A stretch of DNA of 64,000 bases from Cycas panzhihuaensis (GCA_023213395.1 CM041465.1:147319741-147383740), one strand, 5' to 3'; counted from the first letter of the stretch, positions 1 through 13,632 are shown. The notes: generated by a model not told the origin, from the letters alone. Made by a program: numbers and translations.

Positions 1-640
1 TGTAGTAGTGTAAGGAACATCATTCTGAGAAGCACACTAAAATATAATAATATAAAGATGCATCATTCTAGGTCATATAATTGAATGTCATAAGCCATTA
101 TTCTAGTATAAACCCACCATTCTAAAATGAAAAAGATAAAAAAAAACCATTATTCCAAAAAGACATTTTGTAATGTAGCCACTATTCCAAGCAGTGTTCC
201 AAATTTAACACGTTGAAATATCACTATTCCAAGTCACCAATCCTCGTAAGGCTACCATTCCAAAGTCATTGTTCCTCAAGGAGCAGTTGAGAGGATGACA
301 TAAAGGGAAATATAATATATAAAAGAGCAAGAAAATCAAATCTAAATTTTATAAAAATAAGTTAAAGGTGATAAAGAAGGATAATAGCTAGGGAAGTTGA
401 AGATTAGCCATTCTAAAAACACTTTGAGATCATGCATTCATTAGTAAATAGTTCATTGTTTAGCATACCAACCCTAGCATTTTAATAGCTCACCATTTGG
501 CATTCCAATTTTAATAGTCTAACAATCCATCAGTAGGCATTCTAGTAAGAATGATATTTAAAGGATTTTAGTTACTCCAATGATCTTATTCTAGCATTCC
601 TACTCCAACATCTAATTCAAGCATTCCCTAGATAATTATG
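1..640. repeat. Degenerate interspersed CATTCTA/CATTCCAA motif region
   Basis: About fifteen short motifs of the form CATTCTA, TATTCCAA or CATTCCA recur in one orientation at irregular 15-60 bp spacing. There is no fixed period, so this is not a clean minisatellite. It may be the worn remains of one. A few similar ATTC words recur near 2480-2560. No ORF was recognised. Confidence 0.4.
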
Positions 641-779
641 ACAATAGAGAGAGAAATTTTCTTATGAATATGTAGGAAACTTCCATGTCAATACTAAAGA
701 TAAACAAGAGGATGTGAATGATGGATTTAAATTCATATTGATATGTGCTATGTGGAGCAAGTCTATGTAGTTGACTCCA

Positions 780-1035
780 CTCTATTAAGATAAAGACTTA
801 ATGGTAGAATTAATAGGGAAAGTGACTTGAAATAATGCCCTAACTGAAATTTCAATGAAAATGATATGGAGATTGACAAAATTCCCTAAGTTGTGGGATG
901 TTATCTATAGGGACAAGAATGTAGGCATTCATGAAGCTATATGTCTAGAGAAATTTGTTCACCCAATGCCTTTGTACTTTGAGGAGATATAGAGATTAAC
1001 ACAACCTAAGATCTTTAGTTATATTGGGTAGGAAA
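780..1035 (+). pseudogene. Possible coding remnant, unidentified
   Basis: One frame stays readable for about 85 codons, broken by TAA, TGA and TAG codons of the kind produced from CAA, CGA and CAG. It reads like protein, with a run such as WRLTKFPKLWDVIYRDKN around 870-925. I cannot assign a family. It may be a fragment of an old retroelement polyprotein, since the surrounding DNA has the same decay. The inference rests on composition and stop-codon type only. Confidence 0.3.
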
Positions 1036-1601
1036 GGTGTTAGTTACCAAGATTATAGAGAAGAAAAATAATACATATATTACTTAAAAGGGGTGATTTC
1101 TATATCGCACTGAATAATGTAAGGGGAAGCCTTAAATTATAATAAGTATCCGGCAATGCTCATCTAACAACAACTATGGGAAATTAGGAAATGAGTACAG
1201 ATATTTTGATAACTTTTCCTACTTTTAGGAATTCTATTCCTATAGATTTTAGTCATATAGCCTTCAAGGGTAAACATATACCCTAACACATTATTATTAC
1301 AATAGTGAGTGGAATTATTCCTATTTAGCGTAATATAATATTAGCCAATATCATAGGAAAATTATCAACCACACTCCAATATATTATAGATTGGTTCAAA
1401 TAGTTAGCATCATCACCTATATAAGGACAAGCCAAATAAAAAGGAAAGAAACAAATCAAAATACTTAGGGTGTAGTAAGAAGAAGGTGAATCTTCCCAAC
1501 CAATAATGATAGCTAGTGAGTAATCATTACATACACCATCTCTATAACTAACACTCGACTAGGTGGACCTTGATGAGGGAACTACCAAAGTAGGGGGAAG
1601 A

Positions 1602-2110
1602 AAGATACATGATATGTTGAAGGAAATCTAAGAAGATTATAATAGGGTGAGTAAGTAGGGGTTATATTTTATGCTAGTAATAAAACCTATGCTACTACTA
1701 CCATAGGAGGAGGAAACATAGAAGAGGTATGTAGAATTCTTCACTAAGTTTATAGATCATTAGGTTGATGAATATAATTCTAGATTTAAGGAATACAAAA
1801 GTTTTGAACAGTAATTTAGGCAAAAAATATTGATGGATATTAAATACATGGTGTGTAAGTTAGGTATTTAGTTATTATCCTACAAGACTTGAAAAAGGAA
1901 ATTATTAAATTATGGCAAGAAAAAGTAGATATATTTAAGGAGAACTTGGAATTTTGTATGCAGTTAGATGTACTCCATAAGAAAGTAAAAGAAATGGAAA
2001 CAAAATTAAATGCTACAAAATAAGAAATTATGGAGTTAAGGGGAAAAAGATAACAATATGGAAACCAAGCTTTAGGAGGTAATGGAAGAAGCTTCAACCA
2101 CAGACATTGA
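1602..2110 (+). pseudogene. Degenerate coiled-coil ORF remnant
   Basis: Two overlapping frames give continuous protein-like sequence: one at 1602-1870 and, after a frameshift, one at 1880-2110. The first is interrupted by TAG and TAA codons at positions that would suit Gln. The second is Lys/Glu/Leu-rich with heptad-like spacing (LQDLKKEIIKLWQEK, then KKVKEMETKLNATK), which suggests a coiled coil. Such coils are common in plant retrotransposon gag proteins, but no zinc knuckle or other diagnostic motif is visible, so the family is unknown. Confidence 0.4.
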
Positions 2111-4349
2111 TATAAATATTGTAGTATACAATAATAAACAAAATGGTAAAGATTATAGAATTGTAGGAGTAGCTTAGTGGATCAAGAAAGGGAGAGTAAA
2201 ACCCCCTACAAAAGTCAAAATTTAGGTATAAGTTTGGTTTGTTTAAGCAAGGATGCTCAATAATTTTGAATCCCTAAATAAACATGCAATAAATCTGGTA
2301 TAAAAGGGTCAAAATAGGGTAAAATTAATAAGAGCAACTTTAGCAAGTTAAGAATGGCTTCCAAACAACTTTGACAAAGCATGGAATATCACTAATGAAC
2401 CAAAATAGTATGATATAATATTGATGATAGTGAGGAATGGTAGTAAGAATGACTTATACAATGAGGAATGATAATACAAAATGCCATATTAAGCATGGAA
2501 TATTATACACAATCTAAGAGAATGACATTAATCATTCTAAGAATAACACCCATAATAAGAACAACTTTAGGAACATAACATTCATGAGAATTGAGTTGCC
2601 ACATTAATTATGAACCTTGCAAATGCACATATATTTTAAGTGTCACTTCTACATAATTAATGTGTTATTAACAATTTAATGGATATGCTATTTGGTAAAG
2701 AACATGTTGTATTGAGATGTTGTTTAGTGAAAAAGTCATTGAGTTAGGGGACAAAATAGGCATTGTCATATCCAATTTAGTATAAGAGCTGAGTTATCTA
2801 ATCCCAAATAAAGATATCAGTCTTATGTATCATCCCATTTATTATTTAATGGAATTATAAGTTATAAAGAGCTTGTATGTATGAATATGAATGCATTATA
2901 TGATATATATGATTTCTTGAGGATTATTATTGCCATTATTCATATGAAGCCTAACATGTAAGAGTGAAGACACAATGCCACCAAACCACCATAAAAGATA
3001 CAAGCTATAGAGAATTTACATTGACATATGACTAGGGGATATTCAAGAAGTTGTTGGACAACTAGTGTGTTACATCTAAGTCAATAAGAATGTGCCATTA
3101 TACAAGTAATATGCATTGCTAATTTTATGAGTCATCTAATCATGTTGTTTATGAGTTATGAGCAAATGGATTATAAAGTCCATAAAAATGATATGCCCTT
3201 TTCCTTTAGCCATTAGTAAGGGTTGTTATAAACTTATTTACTTTTCATGCTTTGCCTTGCTAGCCTAACATTTCAAATAAGTGTTGACATAGCCCATAAT
3301 TTTTTTCTTTAATGTCTTTCTAATACATTGATATCTTTGTTATCTAGTAGGTCTTTTCACCAACAACATGACTTGTATATAGACTATCATGTATCTCATA
3401 AAGAACAATGTGACTCACTTCAAAAACATTGAGAATCACCAATTTATGCTTATACCATAGATAACCATTTCTCACTAAGAAATTCTCATGATTTGTTGGT
3501 GTATGTTGAAGCTTTAGTACTATGTCTCCTATAGTAAAAGGCCACTATCTTAATGAGTATATAAGGATAGTTGGCTATAGAAAAGACAAGGCATATTGAA
3601 TGTTACGTGAACCTATCGACATATTAGTATATTAACTAAGCATATCATAGGTATGTCACCTATTGAGTATAATTGAGCTAATATATAAAATGGGCATACT
3701 ATGGTATATTGGAGCCCTTACTTTAATTACAAGGAATTAGTTAGTAATATGTTAATATTATAATGAGTAATCATGTAAAGGCATGTAAAAGTCACACCAT
3801 TTTATATAAGGGGGGCTCTTTGCATAGATAAAAAGAAGGGACTCATATTGGTATAGATGTGAAAGATGAGTATTAGATTCTAATGTGGAGTTTTCTCAAG
3901 CGCAAGAATTGAATATCACATTTTGTTATATAGGCTCTATTTATCATTTATGAAATATTGAAGGGTTAAGGAATATATCTTTACCTTGTTGTGCATAATG
4001 TTATTGCATATGGTGTATTATATATTATTATCTTATGGCCATTTAAACTTGTATACAACAATAAATTATAACTAAGTAACCATGAATAAGGTATTATATA
4101 AGTTGTGTGTATTTTATTAATAGCATGCTTCTCTTGTATGAAGAACATACCAAGTCACAAATAATGTATACTCAAGGATAAGTAAACCCCTTTAATTATG
4201 GTGCAAGTGTAGTAACATACTCTCCATTGTTAAACATTAGTTATGTCGCTTATAAACCATTGAAGGCAATATTAGTGAAATGTGTGTCTCAATAATAGTA
4301 TTCAATACATTAGGATATATGTGAAAAAGCAAGGGCCCTACTTGTAGTA
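2111..4349. other. AT-rich DNA without recognised genes
   Basis: Strongly AT-rich sequence with stops in all frames. I see no LTR pair, RNA gene or recognisable domain. It forms the left flank into which copia-1 inserted and is probably part of an older decayed element. Confidence 0.5.
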
Positions 4350-4354
4350 TATAT

Positions 4355-4657
4355 TGATGGATGTTAATGCATCAAGGTCATTAGATTAATTATATGAAGG
4401 TGACTTTAGGTTAGCTAAGTCATATAGTTAAATATAATTTCATTTACATTTAAGTGTAATTTCGAGATCATGTCATTAAGCACAAAACTTCTTTGGAAAC
4501 TCTAATACACATCCTCTAATATATAAGGCCAAATGTGAAAAGGAGAGTCATAATTCTCACATTTCATTTTTACTCTCCTTATTCTCTTCATTTTACTCTT
4601 ATTATGTGCCATTTCTTTAGCGTAGTAGAGTATGGCAACTAGATCCTTCACCCAACA
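4355..4657 (+). repeat. copia-1 5' LTR
   Basis: Starts TGATGG and ends CCCAACA. It aligns along its whole length with 11744-12049. The preceding five bases, TATAT, match the five after the 3' LTR. Confidence 0.93.
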
Positions 4658-4659
4658 AC

Positions 4660-4671
4660 TAGTATCAGAGT
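4660..4671 (+). other. copia-1 primer-binding site (initiator Met tRNA)
   Basis: TAGTATCAGAGT differs from the canonical TGGTATCAGAGC only by one G-to-A and one C-to-T change. It lies two bases downstream of the LTR, where minus-strand DNA synthesis would start. Confidence 0.88.
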
Positions 4672-6850
4672 AATTGTTGACCACATTTCCCCACTAAACT
4701 TGCACAGAGCCATTAATGTCTCTCACTCATAATTCATATGAAGTTGAGAGCTTATTTAAGAACTTTATTTTATATTAAAGAGCTTAAAATTATATTATTT
4801 TACATGTTGTTATATTTTCTGTGTGTAGAATTTTAGAGGTGAAAATAATAGATTTTTAAAGTCGTTTGGTTGCTGAAATAACCCCGGAAGCATTGAAGGC
4901 CTAAAATTTTATGGAAAAAAAATGACCATCTCAGATTTTGATGAAATTTGACATGTAGGGTCATCTAGACAAGAGGATCATTTTTGTCTTCTAGAGTATC
5001 TTTAGATTCAGCCTACAATAGCTAATTTTGACTAAAATAAAAGGTCAAAATTTGTAGATGAGTGACCTATGACACATTTCTCAATGCAATCCTTTAAATA
5101 TGAGTTAAAAATCTAAAAATTTTTTTAAGGGATCTAATAGATTTATGTATCTATAGGAGTTTGAGATAAATATCATCAAATTTTATCCCCTGGTTAATGA
5201 GATCCTTGCAGTTTTCTAATGAATATTGGATCTACCTACTCAACCCTACAAAAAATGTTGTGAATACATTTTAGGTAGTTTTTTGGCTATTTTTTAAGAT
5301 GATACAGGAGGAAAATTTGATGTACATGTCAAGATGAAACTTTTGACATATTAAAGTTTGGATTCTAAGATAGTGAATTTGGTAAGATTCTACTTTTATA
5401 TTTTTTTTTTGTAATTTTTTTTTTTGTCTTTTCAAAAATATAACTTCACTATATTATCAAAAACAACATTCTGAATACTTTTTACTTTTATCATAAATTC
5501 AAATTCCATAATTTATGCCTCTATATTTATAATTTTTAGAAAATTATACTCATTTATTATTATTTATAAATTTTATGAGAAAAAAATCACAAAATATGGC
5601 AAAATAGTATGCATCTAGATTTAGAAAAATCGATATTTTAGCAGCAAGTTAATCAACTTTTTGGTCTTTTGTAGCTTTTGTATTAAAATTTCTAAAATAT
5701 ATATTTGAAAACATTATACTAAAGTAAGAGAAACCTTAGACCGAAAGTAACATATAGTTCTCCTACTAAATCTAACATGCTCTTTTTATTTCCACATATA
5801 GCATAAAGCAATATATAAAGAAGCAACAATAACAAAGTAAGCACAAAAGTCAAGCAAGCATATTTGGCATCTTTCTATTTTAGTTTTTAGTTCAAGTTAT
5901 TCGAAAATAACTTATATTATTTCTTAAAAGGAATCTCATTTGTACAACTTATACCGCTAGTTCTTAACTTGTGCACTCACTTGCCTTAGTTGAAATAGAC
6001 CATAGTTGGCTGAAGTCCAGGCCCTAAGAGGTGTGAGTTTCATACTGGGTTTGGTTATAACCAGAATAGTGGTAAAGGGATAGGTTAGCCATACCTACGG
6101 CCTTAAATCAAGAATAATCTTGATAACCACCCAAGAAAACTGAAAACTTTAATCAAGACTAAAATATACCCGATCCAATATCCATCATAGTCATGGGATA
6201 CGCACGTACTGTTTGACTCTTTAGAGGAGATATATAATTGTGCATTGGTAAATTGGGTGAGGACTAAGAGTACCTGGGCTACACTCTGACTTAGATTTCA
6301 TCACTAAGCGTAGGTGCAAGTATCGTAGGTGAAGGCCCTAATATGTATACTAGAAGCCCCCTTAGGTATCAATACCTTAACTACTTTGGACTTAAGATAG
6401 AAGTTTAGGATTGATCATATATCCTACATCAGACTTTATTTTTTTAATTATGTGCACCCATATGCTAGCTTCTATATGGGCATAATCTTAATTTTATGAT
6501 CACATGACACATCATTTATCTTTGTGATCCTTATATTGCTATTTGTATACATCATCAAACCCTACTACATTAGGAGTATTTGCCATACGTGTTGGTGGCC
6601 TATTATCATTACTTGCTACTTAATCATATTTCTCCATGTTATGCCAGGTGTATCAACCACACGTGTCAATGGTATTTTCATTTACTATTTTTTCACTATC
6701 TCTTTTACTTCATCATCTTCACCATATCTTCTCATTTTAAGCAAAATATAAACTGCATCTTAAAAGGGAAAGATAATTAGGATCTATGGTATACTAGAGT
6801 TAAGAATATTGCTAAGTATGAAGGCCTTTGGAGAGCCCATCTATAGCTTA
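4672..6850 (+). other. copia-1 long leader, no gene seen
   Basis: About 2.2 kb between the PBS and the first gag-like sequence. It is AT-rich, with a poly-T stretch near 5400-5425, and has no coding signal. Copia leaders are usually much shorter, so this may hold an unrecognised older insertion. Confidence 0.5.
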
Positions 6851-6879
6851 CACCTGTCATTCTTGCAACAACAACGACA

Positions 6880-9800
6880 CCTGCCTCTGGAGGAACATCA
6901 CCTGTAGCTGCAATAGATCCTGTAGTTAAATTACAATGGGAAATCGATGATGAAAAGATTCGTATAGGTATTCTATTAGTGACTAATCACTCTCTACAAA
7001 ATCTAATTGATGAAGAATAATATGATATAGCTTGGAAGGTCCTTGAGGTCTTTAAAAAGAATTTCGATGTAAAGTCTGACTTTTAATTTATTCATCTAGT
7101 CTTAAAGATGAACAAGATGAAAATACAGAAGGGACGTGCACATAAAATAATCAACATCCTTCGACCAATCAAACAAGCAATAGACAAAAATTTTAAGACC
7201 TAATGTATTACATTGGCATTCCTTATATAGTCCTATCTACATATACCTAATTATAAGAACTTGCTTGGGAGTCTTCAATCAAGTGGAACATTGAAGACAC
7301 TTAACTTCAAAGCTCTTACAGAGAAGTTTGTAGAATTTGATAAGACCTTTGATGCTAATTTTGTAGCTTTAGATCGTCTTTTAGATGTAGCTTTTGATGT
7401 GGAAGAAGAAGTATGCTTCTTAAAGAATTGGGGTCCCTCTCGTGGTAGAGAAAATAATCAAGTAAGGGGTAGAGGATGAGGTAGATAAAATTAGCCATAA
7501 GGTCAATAGAACCCTTAACAACAGTAGCCTAGACAGTCTTAAGGCCAAGCACCACTTTTTAATACAACACAATCAGGCCAAACCAGTACTGCAAGAACTA
7601 AAAATTAGATTATCATGTGTGAAAGGTGTAATAGGAAAAGACACCTTACAAAGGATTATCGTATACCTGCATACAAGTTGCCTAAGTTTCAATAGAAATA
7701 TAAGACTCACAATATTGATGAAATATATAAGGAATAGTTTGGTGGTGCAAGTTTTGCTTAAGCACATACTTAAAGACTTGATGGAAGAGCCATTAATCAA
7801 ACTAAGAGGTATTTTAAAGCTTATTGTGGCTATGCCACTTGTGATCTTGAATCACCAATACAAATCCCTCTTGGAGTTGCAAATAGCATAACTTTAAACA
7901 CCTCCTCGTGGATCATGGATACAAGAGTAATACAACATATGACCTGTAATTGAGATCTATATTAAACTTTTGATTCCAATGTATATAGTATCATTTATAT
8001 GGCTAACAAATCCTAACAACTAGTTAAAGGTATTGGAAACATACACCTAAAACTCCTAGGCTTGAGATACTTTATATTACTTGATGTCCTATACATTCTT
8101 AATCTAAAATAAAACCTACTCTCCTTATCTACTCTTGTCTCTCATGGATTTGATCTTAGCGTTATCGCAAATGACCAAACTCTCAAGGTCATTTACCCTC
8201 CAATAAATTTAGTGGTCTTGACTAAAAAGCTTACTAGAAAATTATTTAAGTTGAATGACTCCCCATCTTCTAAAGCCAATTGTGCTCAAAGCCCTTGTGC
8301 TGATGAAGACTTTACTTTTAATACCACTCTAGCACACCCTAAGTTATCCCTAAAATCTCTTTGGCATACTTGCATGGGCCATGTTCATATCAATCGACTT
8401 ATAAATCTTTGTCATACCCTTCCAAGTCTATCCAAGTTCTCCTCTAAGCCCTTTAAATGTGAAACATTTATCATAGCCAAATCTCATAGAAATCTCTTTA
8501 CTAATAGTTAGTGGAAATCAAGTTATATTCTTCAACTAGTACACTCTAATCTATGCAGACCAATGCCCATTCCATTATTGAAGCAGAAATTATATTATAT
8601 ATCCATCATTGATGATTTTACTAAGAAAGTGTGGGTGGCTTTTCTGACTAGGAAAGATGAGGCATTTAGTATCTTTAAATCTTTTAAAGCTCATACTGAA
8701 AAGGAGTCAGGTTATTAGATTAAGTATCTCTAAACATATAATAGTGGAAAATATACCTCTACTAAGTTTAAAACCTATCTACGAGATAACAACATCAAGC
8801 ATCACACTACAATAGCAGGCACCCCAAAATAGAATGGAGTTGCCAAATGCATGAATAGGTCTATTATAAATATGGTTCAAGCTATGTTTGTTTATAAAAA
8901 TGTACCTGCTTACCTATGTGTAGAAGTAATTTGGATAATTGTTTATTGCATGAATATTGTTATCCCATCTAAAGGAGGAACTTCTCTTAATAAAAAGTGG
9001 ACTGGATAGGCCCCCACTGCCTACCACTTCAAAATATTTGACTCAACATGTTATGCCCATATACTGGATAGAGATAAAAACAAACTCCATCCTAGGGCAC
9101 TTAAAGGCATCTTTATTGGATACCCTATGGACAAGAAAGGGTATAAGGTCTTTATACCTTCACAATGGAAGATTATCATTACTAGAGACATGGTGTTTGC
9201 TAAAATAGATGATTAATTATTATAATTAGACTCCAAAATACCAAACTATCATTACTATGATGTTACTTAATATGATGTACATATTTTAAAATTTAGGGGT
9301 GGAGACACTCAAGAGTTACTCAAACTATTGAAATCTAACAATAGAGCCACAGAGGATAATAGTTGTGAACCTGAACCAATGAGTGCACATCATGCACCAT
9401 TATTCGAGAACAATAGAGTTGAGAAAGGCACAGTAGTGGAAGATGGGTTATGCTCCCCGGATGCGTCAACATCCTCTTCAACAAATACATAAAATGATCC
9501 TTTTCAAAATCCAAACAAAGACCATATAGTTGGAGAAATGAAGACCTCATTCCCCACTTGAGATTTTTATGAAGCCCACCAGTTAAATAAGGATATACGA
9601 CCTAATGAGGTGGCCAAATTTAGCACTCGAAGTGCTTATAGAGTGAAGATGTAGGAATTACTTTTCATTGAGTTAAAACCAATAGAGTTGCATCTTACTC
9701 TCAATGAAGAGCCCCTCTCATACCAAGAAGCTATAAAACACATAGCTTAGAGGAATGTCATGAATGAAGAGTATTAATCTCTTATAAAAAATAGTACATG

Positions 9801-11312
9801 GGAGCTTATCGACCTACTACTTGAAAGAAAGGTAGTTTGAAACAAATGGGTGTACAAAAATAAATACAGATATGATGGCACCCTTGAAAAATACAAGGCA
9901 AAGTTGGGAGGAAAGGGATTCACATAAAGGGAAGGCATCAACTACATTGAAGTCTTTGCACCTACAACTAAGTGGCCCATAATCAGAACTCTTATGGCCT
10001 TAGCAACTTAACAGGGCTGGAAGATTCACCAACTTGATGTAAAAACTGTATTTCTCAATGATGATCTTGAAGAAGAAATCTATATAGCTTAACCTAAAGG
10101 ATTTATGATTGCTGGTCTAAAGCATAAGGTGTGTAGGCTCAAAAAGTCTTTATACATCATTTAATAAGCCCCTCGTGCTTGGTTCACTAAGTTGTCAGAA
10201 AGATCACATTGGTCATGGTTCACTAAGATCATCATTGAGAAATACAATTTTTACATCAAGTAGTCACATATCTCAATCTCACTAAGTTTGTGACTACTAG
10301 GATATTGATGCAACATTGTTCATCAAATGCCAAAAAGTTAAAGTCATTTATCTCTTAATTTTTATGGATGATATTCTTATAATGGGGAACAATGAATAGG
10401 TAATCAGCCACCTAAATAATGACTTAGCTAAAACATTTAAATTGTATGACCTTGGGTTAATAAAATACCACTTGGGGATTAAGTCACTTAGGAAGATGGA
10501 AAAATCTTTCTTTCTCAAGAAAAATATATCAATAATCTTCTAACAAAGTTTTAGTTGGAAGATGCTCGAACTATAGCCACTTCAATGGAACCCAATGTCA
10601 AATTGACAACTTATGGTGATGATTGAGAGGTAGATGCAATACTTTACAGGCAACTTGTAGGTAGTATCATCTATACTACTATTACAAGACCTAATATTAT
10701 ACACTCTATCGATATTCTTGCTCGTTATATGACAAATCCTAAGTAGAGTCACTGGTAGGCAATAGTGTGAGTATTGAGGTACCTTAAGATAACCAGTAAA
10801 TATGGTCTACTATATGAACCTAATTTAGAGTTCAAACTATATGCATATATAGACTCAGACTTTAACGAAGATAAAGACACGGGGAGATCCACCTTATGAT
10901 ACATAATGTTTCTTGGAATAACACTAATATTATAAAGATCTAGATGATAAAAGACAATTATTAATTCAATTACCAAAGCTGAATACATTACTACTTCTGA
11001 GACCAGTAAGGAGGTGATATGGCTTAGGAAATTATTGGAAACATTGAATATCACCCAAACAAGTCCTACTAGCCTCTGTATGGATAATTAATCAACAATC
11101 CACAATGTAAAAGATCTTGTATTTCATGATTTTGTTAAACACATAAGTACGAAAATCCACAAGATTTGAGAACTAGTTCATAATGACATAATTCAACTAG
11201 AATACTACCCTATAGTAGATCAAGTGGCTGATATCTTCACCAAACCGCTATAAAGGGTGAAATTTAAATAGTTCTATAGGTAGCTCAACCTTCAAGCCTT
11301 CATCTTTGACTG
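6880..11312 (+). pseudogene. copia-1 gag-pol polyprotein, dead
   Basis: Domains appear in copia order across several frames. Gag-like sequence runs 6950-7500, followed by a CCHC knuckle at 7618-7659 whose last Cys is Tyr. A protease stub at about 7915 reads MDT where MDSG is usual. The pre-integrase motif LWHTCMGH is near 8359. In the integrase core (8540-8960) the HSD aspartate is kept, but the second acidic residue reads Tyr and the catalytic Glu reads Lys. RT (9780-10500) keeps MDDI at about 10364. RNase H includes YIDSDF near 10850. The tail has ADIFTKPL near 11229. Frequent TAG and TAA codons stand in for Gln and there are frameshifts. It cannot encode an active polyprotein. Confidence 0.9.
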
Positions 11313-11743
11313 ATTAGAGGAGATGATAATAGGATCATCATACTTTATTCCATTCATGAAAACCCCTTATGGGCACGAAAGAATAAGAGTAAGTCTCTAC
11401 TCTATCCTATTTGTGAAAACCCCTTATAGGCACAAAAGAATAAGGGTTGTACTAGTCTTAGAGAAATCAAAACTTGTGAAAACCTGAAAGGGCATGGGGG
11501 ATGACCAAATAGTATATGGAGACTCAACAGATCAAACTGGACATTTAAGTTACTTGACTATCAGGTTACATCAAGAGCCATCTTAGCCATTTTTATTTAA
11601 AGGACTATAGATCTTAGAAAGTTCGTCAGTTTTTATTCCCCATGAGGGTTTTTCTACAAAGGTGTCAATGTAATAATGAGGCTCAAATAAAGACCTCATA
11701 GAATAGATTTTATCATAATGACCTTTTACCATTAAGGGGGGAT
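11313..11743 (+). other. copia-1 3' internal region and polypurine tract
   Basis: Untranslated DNA after the polyprotein. A roughly 30-bp segment (GAAAACCCCTTATGGGCAC and following bases) occurs twice, near 11357 and 11416. The polypurine tract AAGGGGGGAT at 11734-11743 abuts the 3' LTR and would prime plus-strand synthesis. Confidence 0.75.
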
Positions 11744-12049
11744 TAATGGATGTTAATGCATCAAGGTCATTAGATTAATTATATGAAGATGACTTTAGGT
11801 TAGATAAGTCATATAGTTAAACGTAATTTCATTTGCATTTAAGTGTAATTTTGGGATTATATCATTAAGCAAGAAACTCCTTTAGAAACCCTAATATACA
11901 TTCTCTGATATATAAGGTTGAATGTCAAAGGGAGAGTCATAATTCTCACCTCTTATTTTTGCTCTAAATCTTGTTCTCTTCATTTTGCTCTTATTATGTG
12001 CCATTTCTTTAGTGTAGTGGAGTGTGGCAACTAGATCCTTCACCTAACA
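11744..12049 (+). repeat. copia-1 3' LTR
   Basis: Partner of 4355-4657. It starts TAATGG (TG decayed to TA) and ends CACCTAACA. It is followed by TATAT, which completes the target duplication. Confidence 0.92.
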
Positions 12050-12054
12050 TATAT

Positions 12055-12900
12055 GGTTGACTCTAACTAAGTCTGGCCAAGTAGGGGACTTTCTAATACT
12101 AAGACCAAAACTACCTAAAGATATACTTAAGTCCATAAGAGAACAACCATTATGGTAGACCAAGGGAAAGATAGAGCATGGGAAAAAACTTACTACTAGT
12201 AATAAGGATAAAGGTAATCTTGATAGCCAAAGAAGATCAAAATGGCATTAACTATTAAGGACCAATTAGAGGTCACTACAATCCAAAATAGTGGTCAAAG
12301 GAGTAAGGTACTTTCCTTATTAGGATAGATTGTTAACATAATACATAATAGTTTCTGTTTAAAACATTTTGAAAATACGCGCAAAGAAAATACAAGTTTG
12401 AGAGAGTGTAGTATAGATTTATATGGGGAAGCAAATATGAGTGATGAAGCTACCTAAGACAATATCAAGGATAAGGTGGAGGAAGGTCTTGATGCATAAA
12501 TTGAAAACTTTTATTACCATCAATTATTTAGGATAACACTATATGAGAATTCTTCAAAGCCAAGTAGTGTTAAGCCATTTCTAATTATCACACCCTTAGT
12601 ATATAAAGCCCTAAGAAAAGAAAATGTAGTTTTACCTAAAATATAAAAAACAATAAGGAAAAACCACTATCTTAGCTAACCTCTACTATGGGCTCTATAT
12701 GTACGTGTTATAATGACAATGCATCCACTAATTTGATCTTCAAGGGTACAAGGGAATCATCTAATCATTTGACCTTATTTGAGAATCTATTAAAAATTAG
12801 AGGAATCAATGATCTAGTATGTATTAGGGGGAGATATTTTGGAACCTTGGGAAGTACTACACTATAATGGTACAAGTGTTTAGAAGTATCCCTAACAAGG
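12055..12900. other. Host-element DNA, no recognised gene
   Basis: Continues the element interrupted by copia-1. AT-rich with broken frames. A purine-rich AGGGGGAGA near 12826 looks like a copia polypurine tract but has no adjacent LTR that I could pair. Confidence 0.4.
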
Positions 12901-13632
12901 GATCAAATTACATCACAATTCCTAATAAGATTGTAAAAATGACAAGGGAACAAATCCATAATGAGAGCCTAAAGTGAAATGCTATAATGTCATATTCAAT
13001 GCAATATAGATTTCAACAATAAAGTATGCACATTAGTAACCTAAATGGACTGAAATGAAAGATATCTCAATCATACATGCATAGATGCTTTCTAGGAGGA
13101 TTATTGCCCAAATTTCAAGAGAGATTAAGCCTACATGCATTGGATTATTATAATTAGATCAAGGAGATATCACTAAAATTTGAAATTCAAATGAGTAATG
13201 AAGGAAATAGTTATTAGGAAAGTGTTGTCTTATAAGAATTTTGTAATAAGATAATAAAATTAATACAAGAATAGTTAATAATGGTTATATCTAAAGATAC
13301 TAAGAATCAACATGTAGATATGGTAGAAATAAAGGCACTTTAAGTAGAGGTGGCCACGTTAAAATTGGAAAAACTTAAAGGAGAACAAAAGGGATAGAAT
13401 AAAAATAAGCATGTTAAACTATCAAACACAAAATGATATCATATATATTTTGCAAAAACATATAATACTAGTAAATATTGTCATAATAGTCAAAGTAATG
13501 GTGGAACCCAAGGTGGAGGTTGAGGATAAGGACAAAGTGATAATCCAATCTATAGTACTTGATAATAGTAATAGATATAAAAAACACATAGTGAGATGTG
13601 TGTGTTATTTGAAATTTGGACATTAAAAATTA
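12900..13632 (+). pseudogene. Retrotransposon gag remnant of the host element
   Basis: Broken frames give FLGGLLPKFQERLSLHALDYY near 13085-13150, which resembles the capsid part of LTR-retrotransposon gag. A Gly-rich linker follows near 13500, then a zinc-knuckle-like run with Cys residues and FGH at about 13596-13626. The knuckle is cut at 13632 by the insertion of copia-2, and sequence after 18404 could continue it. Stops are TAA or TAG at likely Gln positions. The family (gypsy or copia) is not certain. Confidence 0.55.

Larger units (their letters stand above)
4355..12049 (+). mobile_element. copia-1: complete, decayed Ty1/copia LTR retrotransposon
   Basis: A 7.7-kb element with all structural landmarks: a 303-bp 5' LTR (4355-4657), a 306-bp 3' LTR (11744-12049), a tRNA-iMet primer-binding site two bases after the 5' LTR, a purine tract before the 3' LTR, and a perfect 5-bp target duplication TATAT on each side (4350-4354 and 12050-12054). 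The internal region has the copia order gag, protease, integrase, RT, RNase H. The two LTRs differ at roughly a tenth of positions by eye, so the insertion is old. It sits within a still older element whose gag remnant resumes to the right. Confidence 0.93.

Noticed and set aside
6524-6780. Hydrophobic short ORFs
   Set aside because: They lie in the untranslated leader of copia-1 and reflect T-rich composition.
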